A stretch of DNA of 64,000 bases from Aliivibrio fischeri (GCA_038993745.2 CP160629.1:1302001-1366000), one strand, 5' to 3'; counted from the first letter of the stretch, positions 1 through 10,368 are shown. Notes: generated from the sequence alone by a model not told the origin. Numbers and translations are program-made.

Positions 1-2
1 AT

Positions 3-53
3 CAAATTGGTCCTGATACATGGAAGGTAAAAATTGCTGAAATGAGCAATTAA
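3..53 (+). CDS. 3' end of an unidentified protein (partial)
   Basis: An open frame enters from the left edge and stops at the TAA at 51-53. The 16 visible residues end in KIAEMSN. A terminator-like hairpin follows about 30 bases later, which supports a real gene end. Too little is visible to name a family. Confidence 0.5.
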   Translation, partial: QIGPDTWKVKIAEMSN

Positions 54-81
54 TTTACATCATAAAGCTTCTTAAATAATG

Positions 82-110
82 AAAAAGCACTCATTTTGAG
101 TGCTTTTTTT
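82..110 (+). terminator. Rho-independent terminator
   Basis: A stem of AAAGCACTCA pairs with TGAGTGCTTT around a short loop and is followed by a T run. It should end transcription of the gene that enters from the left edge. Confidence 0.8.
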
Positions 111-183
111 ATTTTTGTGTCTTTTATGTTAATCATTTGGGTGTAATATATAAATAACTATTTGATAAATAAATGAGGGAACA

Positions 184-540
184 ATGAAGAAGTTAACAAT
201 TGGGTTATTCATTACTGTACTTGCTGGGTGCGCCTCCTCTGATGATGTTGAACAAGAAAAGAACGTTGATGATTGGTTCGCGATAGGTGAAGCTAGGGCG
301 AAAAATGGATTTTTATTGCAAACAGAATCACGACTTGTTGATCGTTATCCTGAAGAGAAAATTACAACCGAATTCTATAATGGTTATGTAAAGGGTCACG
401 AGGCTGGCACAAAAGTCTATTGTTCACAAAATCCATATATATTGGGATTAAGTGAAGAACCTTATTTCGGACTATGTGATCAAATTGATTCTAATTACTC
501 TGATGAATATCAAAAAGGGAAAAAGCATAAAAAAGAATAA
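184..540 (+). CDS. small DUF2799-like lipoprotein
   Basis: 118 residues. The N-terminus is a short lipoprotein signal peptide with lipobox LAGC, so the mature protein should be lipid-anchored at Cys16. The rest is soluble and charged, with a GYVKGHEAG segment followed by cysteines, and a very basic C-terminus (KKHKKE). The spacing of glycine-tyrosine and cysteine residues resembles DUF2799 lipoproteins of enterics and vibrios, but this is from memory and not certain. A GAGG ribosome-binding site precedes the ATG. It stands alone between a terminator and the efflux operon. Function unknown. Confidence 0.75.
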   Translation: MKKLTIGLFITVLAGCASSDDVEQEKNVDDWFAIGEARAKNGFLLQTESRLVDRYPEEKITTEFYNGYVKGHEAGTKVYCSQNPYILGLSEEPYFGLCDQIDSNYSDEYQKGKKHKKE

Positions 541-643
541 AAACATTGTTTTTTATAACTAATTTTATTTGTTGACTGGATGAACAAATAAATATAGGCA
601 ATAATTCTTTATGTAATCAATTAATAATGACAAGGAACGGCAT

Positions 644-1678
644 ATGTTCAAAAAGACTGCAATAGCCGCAGTGCTTGGCTCCATTTTACTCGCAGGCTGT
701 GACAGTAAAGAGCCTAGTATTGCAGAGCCTAACTCTCGTCCAGCAAAGATCTTAACCGTTTCTGTTGGTGACCACGAAACATCACGCTTGTTTCCAGCTA
801 AAGCCGAAGCGGGCGATAAAGCCGTTTTGGCTTTTAGAGTTCCTGGACAATTAAATACATTGAATGTGCATGCTGGCCAATCGGTTAGTAAAGGTGAGCT
901 TCTAGCTACAATCAATCCAGATGAATACCGTTTAATCCAGAAACAAGCGCAAGCACAATATCGATTGATTGATGTGCAATATCAAAGGATTAAAAAGTTA
1001 AGAAAAGATAAAGTCGTATCAGAACAAGATTATGATACAGCGGTTGCCAATAGAAAAACTGCGAAAGCTTCTCTTGACCAAGCCTCTGCTAATTTAAGCT
1101 ACACTAAGCTTGTCGCACCATATGACGGCACGATTTCACTTCTTCCGACAGAAAACTTTGAATATGTAAATGCGAAACAATCGATTATGCATATTCAAAC
1201 TAACGATATTCTATATGTTGTTTTTCAACTTCCGGATTATTTGCTTCAACGTTTCAGTTTTACAGATGTATCAGCAACAGTTTCATTTGATTCGTTTCCA
1301 AACACTACTTTTCCTCTTGAATTTGAAGAAATTGATACTGAAGCCGATCGTAAAACATCAAGTTACACGGTAAAAATGAGTATGCCGCGTCCTAAAGATT
1401 TAGGGGTTCTTCCGGGGATGTCTGGACAAGTGAAAGTAACTATTCCTAAGGGCGGAAGTGAAAAACTGCCACTTTCAGCTATCGATCAAGATGGTGATAC
1501 CACGTATGTATGGCGTGTGAAAGAAGATGGAATTGTTGAAAAAGTGGCAGTGAAATTAAATGAGAAACGTCAAGTAGTCTCTGGAATAGAAGATTCAGAT
1601 CAAATTGTATCTTCAGGTATCGCAGGGCTAGAAGAGGGAATGAAAGTTCGCAAGTGGGTTAAGGAAAGAGGATTATAA
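644..1678 (+). CDS. RND efflux periplasmic adaptor, first of two
   Basis: 344-residue membrane fusion protein (HlyD/AcrA family). It has a lipoprotein signal peptide with lipobox LAGC (Cys19), a lipoyl/barrel-sandwich half-motif near residues 66-90 (AFRVPGQL...VHAGQSVSKGELLA), a coiled-coil hairpin around 100-150, and the second lipoyl half near 155-165 (LVAPYDGTIS). It should bridge the inner-membrane RND pump to an outer-membrane channel. AAGGA lies upstream of the ATG. The stop is two bases before the next adaptor, so the three genes are one operon. Vibrio pumps with two adaptors (VexIJK/VmeTUV type) have this arrangement. No outer-membrane channel gene is present here. Confidence 0.9.
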   Translation: MFKKTAIAAVLGSILLAGCDSKEPSIAEPNSRPAKILTVSVGDHETSRLFPAKAEAGDKAVLAFRVPGQLNTLNVHAGQSVSKGELLATINPDEYRLIQKQAQAQYRLIDVQYQRIKKLRKDKVVSEQDYDTAVANRKTAKASLDQASANLSYTKLVAPYDGTISLLPTENFEYVNAKQSIMHIQTNDILYVVFQLPDYLLQRFSFTDVSATVSFDSFPNTTFPLEFEEIDTEADRKTSSYTVKMSMPRPKDLGVLPGMSGQVKVTIPKGGSEKLPLSAIDQDGDTTYVWRVKEDGIVEKVAVKLNEKRQVVSGIEDSDQIVSSGIAGLEEGMKVRKWVKERGL

Positions 1679-1680
1679 TA

Positions 1681-2763
1681 ATGCAAAGATTAATGAAACT
1701 ATCTTTACTTTCCAGCACGTTACTTCTTACTGCTTGTAATCCTGCGCCGACGGAAACTGTCGTAGAAATTCCGAATGTTGTGATTAAAGATATTAATTCA
1801 AATGGGGTAAGTGATCGCCTTTATCTTCCTGCGGTAGCCACTGCTGCTGATCGTTCTCATCTAAGTTTTCGACTTTCTGGTGAGATTAAAGAGCTAAATA
1901 TAAAAGCAGGGGAAATCGTTAAAAAAGGTCAAGTTTTAGCTGTGTTAGATAAAACCGACTACAACATTGATGTTGATAATGCTAGAGCTCGCTACAACGT
2001 AGCAAACAGTCAATATAAGCGTTCAAAGCCCTTAGTTGATAAAGGATTGTTAGCTAAATCACAATTCGATGAATTAGCAGCGCAACGACAAATTGCACTA
2101 GCGGATTTAGAGTTAGCAAAATTGCGTTTAAGTTTTACCGAGTTAAAGGCGCCAATTGATGGTGTTATTTCTCGAGTAAGTGTTGAGCAATTTGAAAATA
2201 TTCAAGTAGGGCAACAGATCTTTAATATTAATAACCGAGATGCGGTAGATATTATTGTTCAAGTACCTGACAAGCTTTATGCAAAGCAACCGAATAAAGA
2301 AATAATTGAAAGCATTAAAGCAACAGTTCGCCTTGATAGTGGTGAGAGCTACTCCGCAAGAATTAAAGAATACACCACAGAGCCTGATCCTGATTCAGGT
2401 GCTTATCTAGTTACACTGACAATGCCTATGCCTGAAGACCAATTTATATTGGATGGTATGGCAGTTGAGGTGGCAACTAGTGAAAGTGAAATTCGTTTAT
2501 CAACTCAAGCAGGCATGGTAATTCCGATTGAAGCTATTTTTAATGAAGATGGTGACACTATTGATCTTGCTGAAAAATACGTATGGCTTGTTGATGAAAA
2601 CAATACAGTGAAAAAACAAAAAGTAGTAACGACAAAAGCGACTTCATCTGGTTTACGAGTTGTTGAAGGTTTATCAACCGGTGATCGCATTGTAATAGCA
2701 GGGGTATCACGACTGCGTGATGGCATGTCAGTGAATGTTATTAATGCGGAGGAGAAAAAATGA
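1681..2763 (+). CDS. RND efflux periplasmic adaptor, second of two
   Basis: 360-residue membrane fusion protein, clearly a relative of the preceding adaptor. It has lipobox LTAC (Cys19), a first lipoyl half near 62-90 (LSFRLSGEIKELNIKAGE), an alpha-helical hairpin around 100-150, a second lipoyl half near 155-165 (LKAPIDGVIS), and beta-barrel and membrane-proximal domains after that. It overlaps the start of the pump gene by four bases (ATGA), so the two are translationally coupled. Having two different lipoprotein adaptors suggests a mixed adaptor ring. Substrate not predictable from sequence. Confidence 0.9.
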   Translation: MQRLMKLSLLSSTLLLTACNPAPTETVVEIPNVVIKDINSNGVSDRLYLPAVATAADRSHLSFRLSGEIKELNIKAGEIVKKGQVLAVLDKTDYNIDVDNARARYNVANSQYKRSKPLVDKGLLAKSQFDELAAQRQIALADLELAKLRLSFTELKAPIDGVISRVSVEQFENIQVGQQIFNINNRDAVDIIVQVPDKLYAKQPNKEIIESIKATVRLDSGESYSARIKEYTTEPDPDSGAYLVTLTMPMPEDQFILDGMAVEVATSESEIRLSTQAGMVIPIEAIFNEDGDTIDLAEKYVWLVDENNTVKKQKVVTTKATSSGLRVVEGLSTGDRIVIAGVSRLRDGMSVNVINAEEKK

Positions 2764-5700
2764 GCCAAGAAAAAGGAATTGCAGCTTATTTCATACAGAA
2801 TAAAGTCATCAGTTGGATGTTAACACTGATCTTTATGATTGGTGGTACATCCGCATTTTTTGGTTTAGGCCGTTTAGAAGACCCTGCGTTTACCATTAAA
2901 GATGCAATGGTCGTAACCAATTATCCTGGTGCGACACCTGAGCAAGTGGAAGAAGAAGTAACCTACCCACTAGAAAAAGCAATTCAACAGTTGACTTATG
3001 TAGATGAAGTTAACTCGCTGTCTAGTCGTGGACTGTCTCAGATCACTGTAACCATGAAAAACAATTATGGTCCTGATGATTTACCACAAATCTGGGATGA
3101 ACTGCGCCGTAAGGTGAATGACTTAAAACGTCAATTACCTCCGGGTGTTGGTGAACCATCAGTTATCGATGATTTTGGTGATGTTTATGGTGTGCTTTTA
3201 GCCGTAACAGGAAAAGGCTACTCATATAAAGAAATTCTAGATTATGTTGATTATTTGCGTCGTGAATTAGAGCTTGTTGATGGCGTTAGTAAAGTATCTG
3301 TTAGTGGTGTTCAACAAGAACAAGTCTTTATTGAAGCGTCATTAAAGCGTATGACAAGTTTAGGAATTTCTCCTCAGACTTTGTATAGCTTATTGTCTAA
3401 TCAAAATACGGTATCGAGTGCTGGTGCTGTAAAAATCGGAACGGAATATATTCAAATTCACCCAACAGGGGAGTTTGAAGATGTGGCACAACTTGGTGAT
3501 TTAATCATTACTGATGGTGGTGCTCAAGGACTGATTTATTTAAAAGACATCGCAGAAGTTAAGCGTGGTTATGTTGAAGTGCCAAGTAATATTGTGAACT
3601 TTAATGGTAATTTTGCTCTAAACCTCGGTGTTTCATTTAGTGCAGGTGTTAACGTAGTTGAAATTGGTAAATTAGTTGATCAACGAATGGCTGAGCTTAA
3701 AGAGCAGCAGCCTATTGGTATTGATATCTCTGAAATTTACAGTCAACCAAAAGAAGTGGATAAATCGGTAAGTGGTTTTGTTGTCAGTCTTGGTCAGGCT
3801 GTTGCGATTGTAATTATCGTTTTACTTTTCTTTATGGGAGTACGTTCAGGTCTATTAATTGGTCTTATCCTATTATTGACCGTTGCTGGTACTTTCGTCT
3901 TTATGAAGTATTTTGCTATCGATTTACAACGTATTTCTCTTGGTGCACTGGTTATTGCTCTCGGTATGCTCGTAGATAACGCCATTGTGGTGGTCGAAGG
4001 CATACTCATCGGGATGCAAAAAGGAAGGACACGTTTACAAGCCGCTACCGATATTGTGACACAAACAAAATGGCCATTGCTAGGAGCAACGGTTATTGCG
4101 GTAACCGCGTTTGCGCCAATTGGTTTATCTGATGATGCGACCGGTGAATACTGTGGAACGCTCTTTACCGTCTTGCTAATTTCGTTAATGCTAAGCTGGT
4201 TTACTGCTATTTCACTTACGCCTTTCTTTGCTTCTTTATTCTTTAAGGAGAGAGTACAAAGCGAAGAAGAGAGTCTTGAAGAGAAAGACCCATACAATGG
4301 GATGATCTTTGTTGTTTATAAGCGTTTCCTAGAGTTTTGTATGCGCTACTCTGTAGCAACCATGGTAATACTGGTTGTAGCTCTTGGTGGTAGTTTATAT
4401 GGCTTTACCAAAGTTAAACAATCTTTCTTCCCATCATCAACAACGCCAATCTTCATGGTGGATGTATGGATGCCTGAAGGGACAGATATTCGTTCAACTA
4501 ATGCAACATTAAAAGAGTTAGAAGAATGGATATTAGAACAGCAACATATTGAACACGTAACAACAACTGCTGGTAAAGGTTTACAGCGTTTCATGTTGAC
4601 TTATGCACCAGAGAAAAGCTATGCAGCTTATGGTGAGATAATGACTCGTGTTGATAACTATGAAGCATTACAGCCCTTGATGGCGAAGTTCCGTCAGCAT
4701 ATCGAAGATCAATACCCACAAATTCAATATAAATTGAAACAAATTGAATTAGGTCCGGGTGGCGGTGCGAAAGTTGAAGCTCGTATTGTTGGTGCTGATC
4801 CAACGGTATTACGTGGCTTAGCGGCGCAAGTTATCGACATTATGCATAATGACCCAGGAGCAACAAACGTACGTCATGACTGGCGTGAGCGTACAAAAGT
4901 ACTTGAGCCTCAATTTAATGAGAGTCAGGCTCGTCGTTATGGTATTTCAAAGACAGATGTAAACGAACTATTAGAAATGGCGTTCTCAGGTAAAGCAATT
5001 GGTGTTTACCGTGATGGTACAACATTAATGCCAATCGTTACTCGATTACCTGAAAATGAACGTGTTGATATTAGTACGATTGAAGGCATGAAAATTTGGA
5101 GTCCGGCACTGTCTCAATATATTCCATTACAACAGGTTGTTCTGGGTATGATGTGATTTGGGAAGATCCACAAGTTGTTCGTAAGAACCGTAAACGTATG
5201 TTAACCGTAATGGCTGACCCAGATATTTTAGGTGAAGAAACTGCGGCAACATTGCAGAAACGATTACAAACACAAATTGAGGCGATCGATTTTCCTACGG
5301 GTTACAGTTTAGAGTGGGGCGGTGAATACGAATCGTCACGTGATGCTCAGGCATCATTATTCCAAACGATGCCATTGGGTTATCTATTCATGTTCTTAGT
5401 TACTGTCTTCTTATTTAACAGTGTGAAAGAGTCGGTGATTGTGTGGCTAACGGTACCATTAGCTATTATTGGTGTAACTAGTGGTCTATTGTTACTTAAT
5501 ACGCCATTTGGTTTTATGGCTTTACTCGGTTTCTTGAGCTTAAGTGGTATGCTATTGAAAAATGGTATCGTATTACTTGATCAGATTGAAATAGAGATAC
5601 AATCAGGTAAAGAGCCTTACCATGCGGTGGTTGATGCGGCATTGAGCCGTGTGCGTCCTGTTTGTATGGCAGCGATCACAACAATCTTAGGTATGATACC

Positions 5701-5836
5701 TCTACTACCGGATATCTTCTTTAAGCCAATGGCGGTAACGATTATGTTTGGTTTAGGTTTTGCAACGGTTCTTACTCTAATTGTGGTTCCAGTTCTATAT
5801 CGAATGTTCCACAGAATTAAAGTGGTTGAATACTAA
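2760..5836 (+). pseudogene. RND efflux pump, single frameshift
   Basis: AcrB/MexF-like inner-membrane proton antiporter (HAE1 group). The first frame gives 798 residues and stops at 5154-5156. The remainder (IWEDPQVVRKNRKR onward) continues in another frame to 5836. Restoring one base, most simply a T in the GTTGTTCT stretch near 5139-5141, reads through QVVSGYDVIWED and gives 1025 residues, the normal length for this family. The N-terminal membrane helix, periplasmic porter domains, the second membrane block with LGMLVDNAIVVVEG (helix 4, with the proton-relay aspartate region), and the C-terminal membrane block are all present. Without the repair the pump loses its last helices and is probably dead. 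It overlaps the second adaptor by four bases. Confidence 0.85.
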
Positions 5837-5855
5837 TCGTAGTTAATAACTGGTT

Positions 5856-5892
5856 AAAAGCTCATATTAGAGTATCTAGTATGGGCTTTTTT
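5856..5892 (+). terminator. Rho-independent terminator after efflux operon
   Basis: AAAGCTCATA and TATGGGCTTT form an imperfect stem, followed by a T run. It lies 20 bases after the pump stop codon. Confidence 0.7.
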
Positions 5893-5955
5893 GTGGTATT
5901 CTATCGCTAACAATCTGAATAAGATGAACGCAGTTCACATATTAGGAACCGTAAA

Positions 5956-6342
5956 ATGAGCCAATTAGATCAACAAGCAATAGACAAAATCCAAAACTAC
6001 AATGAAGAAGAGCGTTTTAATTACTTCATGAAAGAAGTAGTAGCAAATCGTCAAATTTGGATTTTAACCGATGAGCATGGTTGTGTAATGTTGAACACAG
6101 AAGAGGAAGATTGTGTTCCTGTATGGCCAAATCAAGAGTTTGCAGAAGCATGGGCAACGGGTGAGTGGGACGTGTGTAAAGCTGAATCTATCTCATTAAA
6201 TAAATGGCATAGTCGTTGGACTAACGGCTTAGAAGATGATGAATTAGCTGTGGTTGTATTCCCAAATCAAAATGAAGAAGGGCAAGTTCTTTTCCCTGAC
6301 GAGTTTGATTTTGAACTGACAAAGCAAGAAAGAAAACGTTAA
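5956..6342 (+). CDS. DUF2750 family protein
   Basis: 128-residue soluble acidic protein. The pattern WILTDEHGCVML, followed by VWPNQEFAEAWATGEW and a VVVFPN strand, matches DUF2750, a small family whose function I do not know. There is no signal peptide or membrane helix. An AGGAACC ribosome-binding site lies about 8 bases before the ATG. It is a single-gene unit between two terminators. Confidence 0.85.
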   Translation: MSQLDQQAIDKIQNYNEEERFNYFMKEVVANRQIWILTDEHGCVMLNTEEEDCVPVWPNQEFAEAWATGEWDVCKAESISLNKWHSRWTNGLEDDELAVVVFPNQNEEGQVLFPDEFDFELTKQERKR

Positions 6343-6354
6343 TTATTAGAAATG

Positions 6355-6394
6355 AAAGGCGATACGGCTTATGCAATATCGCCTTTATTTATTG
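6355..6394. terminator. bidirectional terminator between DUF2750 gene and metC
   Basis: A perfect 10-bp stem, AAAGGCGATA (6355-6364) with TATCGCCTTT (6377-6386), is flanked by A-rich and T-rich tracts. It sits between two convergent genes and could serve both. Confidence 0.8.
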
Positions 6395-7585
6395 TTAAGC
6401 GTTTAATGCGTCTTGATAGCGTTGCAGTCCTTCTTCGAGATCGTGAATTAGATCTTCAACATCTTCTAATCCAATGTGAACACGGATTAATGTCCCTTTA
6501 AAGTTTGGATTAGCTATGGTTCTTAATGCATTGAAGCTTCGAGGCTCATTGGCAAGAATAAGGCTTTCAAATCCTCCCCATGAATATCCCATACTAAAAT
6601 GTGTCATGCCATCTAATAACGCGGTGGTTGCTTTGGTATCGGATTGTTTTAAAACAAAGGAAAATAAACCATTACAGCCTTTGAAATCACGTTGGTAAAA
6701 CTCATGACCCGGGCAACTAGCAAGAGCAGGGTGGCGAACATGATCCACTAATGGATGTGCCTCTAACCATTTAGCGACTTTGATGCTGCTCTTTTCATGT
6801 TGTTTTAATCGAACGCCCATGGTGCGAATACCACGCATTGCAAGATATGCATCATCAGGAGAAATACATTGCCCCATTAAATAACTTTGTTCACGCAGTT
6901 GATCCCAATGTTTTTCGTTCGCTACGGCTGTACCGAGCATCACATCCGAGTGACCAACGATGTATTTGGTTGCTGCTTGTACAGAAATATCGACACCGTG
7001 ATCAAAAGGGGCAAGATTCACACCCGCACCCCATGTATTATCAAGTATGACGGTAATATCTGTTTCGTGCGCAATACGGCTAAGGGTAGGTAAATCTTGA
7101 ACTTCCATGGTGATAGAACATGGAGATTCAGTAAATAAAACCGTTGTGTTTGGGCGGATAAGTTCGCGAATACCTTCACCAATCATTGGGTCATAATAGG
7201 TGGTTTCTATCCCCATTCGTTTCAAGATGGTTTCACAATAGTCACGGGTCGGTTCATAACAACCATCTACCATTAAGATGTGATCACCCGTTTTAACAAA
7301 GGCTAAAATGGTATTGGCAATAGCTGCGGTACCACAAGGGTATAAAGCACAGCCTGCACCACCTTCAAGCTCAACCATGGCATCTTGTAGAGCAAAGTGG
7401 GTTTCGGTCCCACGACGCCCATAAAAAAGCGTTTGTTTGGCACGGTTAACCATAGCGTGATTTTTTTCTGCAACCGTATTAAACACCACAGTAGAAGCGC
7501 GTTGTACTGGTGGGTTAACTACGCCTTTTGTCCATTTTTTGTTACGGCCGGCGGTGACGTATTTGGTCTCTAATTTATCTGACAT
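6395..7585 (-). CDS. metC: cystathionine beta-lyase
   Basis: 396-residue cytoplasmic PLP enzyme of the Cys/Met metabolism family that cleaves cystathionine to homocysteine, pyruvate and ammonia in methionine synthesis. It has FYGRRGTETHFALQ near the N-terminus (phosphate-binding tyrosine and arginine), GAGCALYPCGTAAI, a conserved LDNTWGAG with the PLP-ring aspartate, and the Schiff-base lysine in AATKYIVGHSD. I start at the ATG encoding MSDKLET because an upstream in-frame extension is hydrophobic and unlike the family, and a GGAT ribosome-binding site lies 7 bases upstream of this ATG. Stand-alone gene; I saw no clear MetJ box. Confidence 0.93.
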   Translation of the reverse strand: MSDKLETKYVTAGRNKKWTKGVVNPPVQRASTVVFNTVAEKNHAMVNRAKQTLFYGRRGTETHFALQDAMVELEGGAGCALYPCGTAAIANTILAFVKTGDHILMVDGCYEPTRDYCETILKRMGIETTYYDPMIGEGIRELIRPNTTVLFTESPCSITMEVQDLPTLSRIAHETDITVILDNTWGAGVNLAPFDHGVDISVQAATKYIVGHSDVMLGTAVANEKHWDQLREQSYLMGQCISPDDAYLAMRGIRTMGVRLKQHEKSSIKVAKWLEAHPLVDHVRHPALASCPGHEFYQRDFKGCNGLFSFVLKQSDTKATTALLDGMTHFSMGYSWGGFESLILANEPRSFNALRTIANPNFKGTLIRVHIGLEDVEDLIHDLEEGLQRYQDALNA

Positions 7586-7730
7586 CTGAATCCATTCGAT
7601 TATAAGTAAATAATATCCCCATAAAGCCAAAATGAGCACCAAATATCAAGGAATAAAGTGAATTGAGGTCGAATAAATTTTTTTTGCTGCTAAAATCACA
7701 TTCATCGTTAACCTCAGAGTTGAATATCAA

Positions 7731-8081
7731 ATGCAACAGAATGAATTTGAAACATTAGTTAAAGAACTGTGTAAGAAAGAAAACCTTCCTCAAGTGCTAG
7801 AAGCTTTAAAAACATGTGAAGACCAAGACATTGTTGAAGCAGCTCAATCGCTAGCAGGTCAGTTCCGCCTTGCAGAAGTAGAAGGTGAGCAACGTATTTA
7901 TCATGTATTTACTGATGAAGACGAAAATGGTGAAGAGCAAGAACTTGCAGAGTGGATCATGAACGAAGGTGATGATGTTATTAAATTCGTCGCTTGGTTC
8001 TTCTACGCAATGTTTGATATGAAGCAAAAAGAAACGTACCAAGCAGCGGGTAAAACTTACCAACAGCCAAAGCGTTCTTAG
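7731..8081 (+). CDS. conserved acidic hypothetical protein
   Basis: 116 residues, soluble and strongly acidic (for example FTDEDENGEEQELAEW), with a C-terminal aromatic stretch VAWFFYAMFD and a basic tail. There is no signal peptide; the hydrophobic patch is too short and too charged at its flanks to be a confident membrane helix. It is divergent from metC. I do not recognise the family. It has good coding character and a hairpin after its stop. Confidence 0.7.
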   Translation: MQQNEFETLVKELCKKENLPQVLEALKTCEDQDIVEAAQSLAGQFRLAEVEGEQRIYHVFTDEDENGEEQELAEWIMNEGDDVIKFVAWFFYAMFDMKQKETYQAAGKTYQQPKRS

Positions 8082-8101
8082 ATCTTTATCACAAAAATTA
8101 C

Positions 8102-8128
8102 AAGCCAATAAGATGATATTATTGGCTT
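8102..8128 (+). terminator. possible terminator
   Basis: AAGCCAATA (8102-8110) pairs with TATTGGCTT (8120-8128). The following tract is only moderately T-rich, so this is a weak call. Confidence 0.45.
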
Positions 8129-8236
8129 TATTATCAATAGGTTAAGTTTTAATACGCCTTTCGCTTTCTATCTACCACTAAAGTATGACTCACTTCTCAG
8201 TTTTATTGTAACGCTCTCTTCCTTATTGCAGTTTTT

Positions 8237-8250
8237 GTCTTAGATCAAAA
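8237..8250 (+). promoter_or_regulatory. FNR-like half-conserved site before yiaY
   Basis: TTGTCTTAGATCAA matches the FNR consensus TTGAT-N4-ATCAA at 8 of 10 fixed positions, with a perfect right half. It lies 73 bases upstream of the chosen start of an alcohol dehydrogenase, a plausible anaerobic target. One such match in AT-rich DNA could be chance. Confidence 0.3.
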
Positions 8251-8322
8251 AGTTATTACCTGTATCAATGTTAAAACATAAACAGTTCTTAAAAATTTAT
8301 ATAAATACTAATGGAGTTGGTT

Positions 8323-9468
8323 ATGAGTGCATTTTTTATCCCTACAGTAAACTTAATGGGTGCAGGTTGTCTTACAGAAGCGATGGACAGCATCAAATCT
8401 CAAGGTTACAAAAAGGGTCTTATCGTTACTGATAACGTACTAGTTGCAATTGGTATGGTTAAACAAGTATCAGATTTATTAGCAGAGCGCGGTGTTGAAG
8501 TTGCTGTGTTTGATGGTACGCAACCAAACCCAACAATCGGTAACGTAAATGCAGGTTTAAAAATTCTTAAAGATAATGAGTGTGACTTCGTTATCTCTTT
8601 AGGTGGTGGTTCTCCTCACGATTGTGCTAAAGGTATTGCTTTAGTTGCTGCAAATGGTGGTGAGATTGCTGATTATGAAGGTGTTGATCAGTCAGCTAAG
8701 CCACAATTGCCTCTAATTGCGATCAATACAACGGCTGGTACAGCATCTGAAATGACGCGTTTCTGTATCATTACAGATGAAGCTCGTCACATTAAGATGG
8801 CGATTGTAGATAAGCACACGACACCATTGATGTCTGTAAATGATCCTGAATTAATGCTTGCGAAACCAGCATCATTAACAGCAGCAACGGGTATGGATGC
8901 GTTAACGCATGCTATTGAAGCATACGTATCAATTGCAGCAACACCAGTAACTGATGCTGTAGCAATTAAAGCAATGGAACTTATCCAAGCGCATTTACGT
9001 ACAGCGGTTAACGATGGTCAAAATCTAGAAGCTCGTGAGCAAATGGCTTATGCACAATTCATGGCGGGTATGGCATTTAACAATGCTTCTCTAGGTTATG
9101 TTCACGCAATGGCACACCAACTAGGTGGGTTCTACGACCTTCCACACGGCGTATGTAATGCGATTCTTCTTCCTCATGTACAAAGCTACAATGCTAAAGT
9201 ATGTCCTGAACGTCTAAAAGACGTTGCAAAAGCAATGGGCGTAAATGTTGAAGGCATGACAAATGAAGAAGGCGCTCAAGCTGCATTAGAAGCGATTAAA
9301 CAATTATCAAAAGATGTTGGTATTCCTTCTGGTCTAACAGAGCTTAATGCCAAAGAGGAAGATTTCGATACGCTTGCAGAAAACGCATTAAAAGATGCAT
9401 GTGGCTTTACTAACCCTAAGCAAGCGACGCACGAAGAAATCGTAAGTATCTTCAAAGCAGCAATGTAA
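8323..9468 (+). CDS. yiaY: iron-containing alcohol dehydrogenase (YiaY type)
   Basis: 381-residue group III Fe-dependent alcohol dehydrogenase, very close to E. coli YiaY and Zymomonas AdhB as I recall them. It oxidises or reduces short-chain alcohols and aldehydes with NAD(H). The N-terminal dinucleotide-binding region carries [16 protein letters not shown]. The C-terminal iron domain carries [11 protein letters not shown] and [17 protein letters not shown], which supply the aspartate and histidine metal ligands. The in-frame ATG 12 bases upstream is rejected because AATGGAG is correctly spaced for the ATG encoding MSAFFIP. Monocistronic, with a strong terminator after it. Confidence 0.93.
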   Translation: MSAFFIPTVNLMGAGCLTEAMDSIKSQGYKKGLIVTDNVLVAIGMVKQVSDLLAERGVEVAVFDGTQPNPTIGNVNAGLKILKDNECDFVISLGGGSPHDCAKGIALVAANGGEIADYEGVDQSAKPQLPLIAINTTAGTASEMTRFCIITDEARHIKMAIVDKHTTPLMSVNDPELMLAKPASLTAATGMDALTHAIEAYVSIAATPVTDAVAIKAMELIQAHLRTAVNDGQNLEAREQMAYAQFMAGMAFNNASLGYVHAMAHQLGGFYDLPHGVCNAILLPHVQSYNAKVCPERLKDVAKAMGVNVEGMTNEEGAQAALEAIKQLSKDVGIPSGLTELNAKEEDFDTLAENALKDACGFTNPKQATHEEIVSIFKAAM

Positions 9469-9498
9469 TTCTTATAGATAAAAGTATTAATTAGTTTA

Positions 9499-9530
9499 GA
9501 AAGGTCTAACAATTGTTAGGCCTTTTTTTT
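9499..9530 (+). terminator. Rho-independent terminator after yiaY
   Basis: AAAGGTCTAAC and GTTAGGCCTTT form a near-perfect stem with an AATT loop, followed by eight Ts. Confidence 0.85.
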
Positions 9531-9625
9531 GATTCTTGCTTCCACGTTAGGGTATGCTTATGATCTTCTTATCTGATTAAGTCGTAGAAGATTTGATCTT
9601 CTCATTGAAAAAGGCATAAATTAGC

Positions 9626-10225
9626 ATGGCAAACGTAAGAGCTCGTATAGAGTTAATGGTAGGGCAAAAAAGTAATATCCCTGCAGAAATGCTTTCATTT
9701 GAAGGGCTAGAGACTGAGAAAGAGCACGTTGCTGTTATTTTTAATCAAGCCGATAAACATCAATCTACTCCCTTAGTACGTATGCATTCCGAGTGTTTAA
9801 CAGGGGATGTATTTCACTCATCTCGCTGTGATTGCGGTGAACAATTAGAGGAAACGATCAACCGAATGTCTGAAAGTGGCGGGATTATATTATACCTACG
9901 CCAAGAGGGACGCGGTATTGGTTTATATAACAAATTAGATGCTTATGAATTACAAAGCCAAGGTATGAATACCTATGAGGCAAATAATCATTTAGGGTTT
10001 GGTGATGATTTACGTGACTTCAAAGAAGCGGCACAAATGCTTGAAGCATTGAATATATCTAAGATTAAGCTAGTTACGAATAATCCAAAAAAGATTAAGG
10101 ATATTCAAAACTACGGTATTGAAATTGATGAAGTTGTTAATACTCATGCCCATGTAAAACAGGGCAATGAGCATTATTTACATTCAAAGGCCGCACACGG
10201 GCATAAGTTAAATTTTGATAAATAA
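9626..10225 (+). CDS. ribA: GTP cyclohydrolase II
   Basis: 199-residue enzyme that opens GTP and releases formate and pyrophosphate, the first step of riboflavin synthesis. The zinc site is visible as [18 protein letters not shown] (three cysteines), and the catalytic region as [14 protein letters not shown]. The length is typical of a stand-alone RibA, with no fused DHBP synthase domain. It is monocistronic here and not linked to other rib genes. No FMN riboswitch is evident in its short upstream region. Confidence 0.93.
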   Translation: MANVRARIELMVGQKSNIPAEMLSFEGLETEKEHVAVIFNQADKHQSTPLVRMHSECLTGDVFHSSRCDCGEQLEETINRMSESGGIILYLRQEGRGIGLYNKLDAYELQSQGMNTYEANNHLGFGDDLRDFKEAAQMLEALNISKIKLVTNNPKKIKDIQNYGIEIDEVVNTHAHVKQGNEHYLHSKAAHGHKLNFDK

Positions 10226-10248
10226 TATTGTCTTTATTATTAACTATT

Positions 10249-10278
10249 AAAAACCTTACTTATTTGTGGGGTTTTTTT
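10249..10278 (+). terminator. probable terminator after ribA
   Basis: AAAACCTTAC pairs imperfectly with GTGGGGTTTT and is followed by a T run ending at about 10278. Confidence 0.55.
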
Positions 10279-10304
10279 ATGAGTTACACAAAATTGGTAA
10301 AATA

Positions 10305-10323
10305 AATGATAAGGATTTGCATT
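10305..10323 (+). promoter_or_regulatory. Fur-box-like site 1 upstream of imelysin operon
   Basis: AATGATAAGGATTTGCATT matches the Vibrio-style Fur consensus AATGANAATNATTNTCATT at 15 of 17 fixed positions. It lies about 110 bases before the imelysin start, where a promoter is expected. Confidence 0.7.
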
Positions 10324-10349
10324 TAGATTCAGAATGAGTATATTACGCA

Positions 10350-10368
10350 AATAAAAATTATCATCATT
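10350..10368 (+). promoter_or_regulatory. Fur-box-like site 2 upstream of imelysin operon
   Basis: AATAAAAATTATCATCATT also matches the Fur consensus at 15 of 17 fixed positions. It lies 45 bases downstream of the first site. Two sites suggest tight iron repression. Confidence 0.65.

Noticed and set aside
5096..5836. A separate 246-residue transporter gene after the RND pump
   Set aside because: It is the C-terminal part of the same pump in another frame; one base joins them into a normal-length protein.
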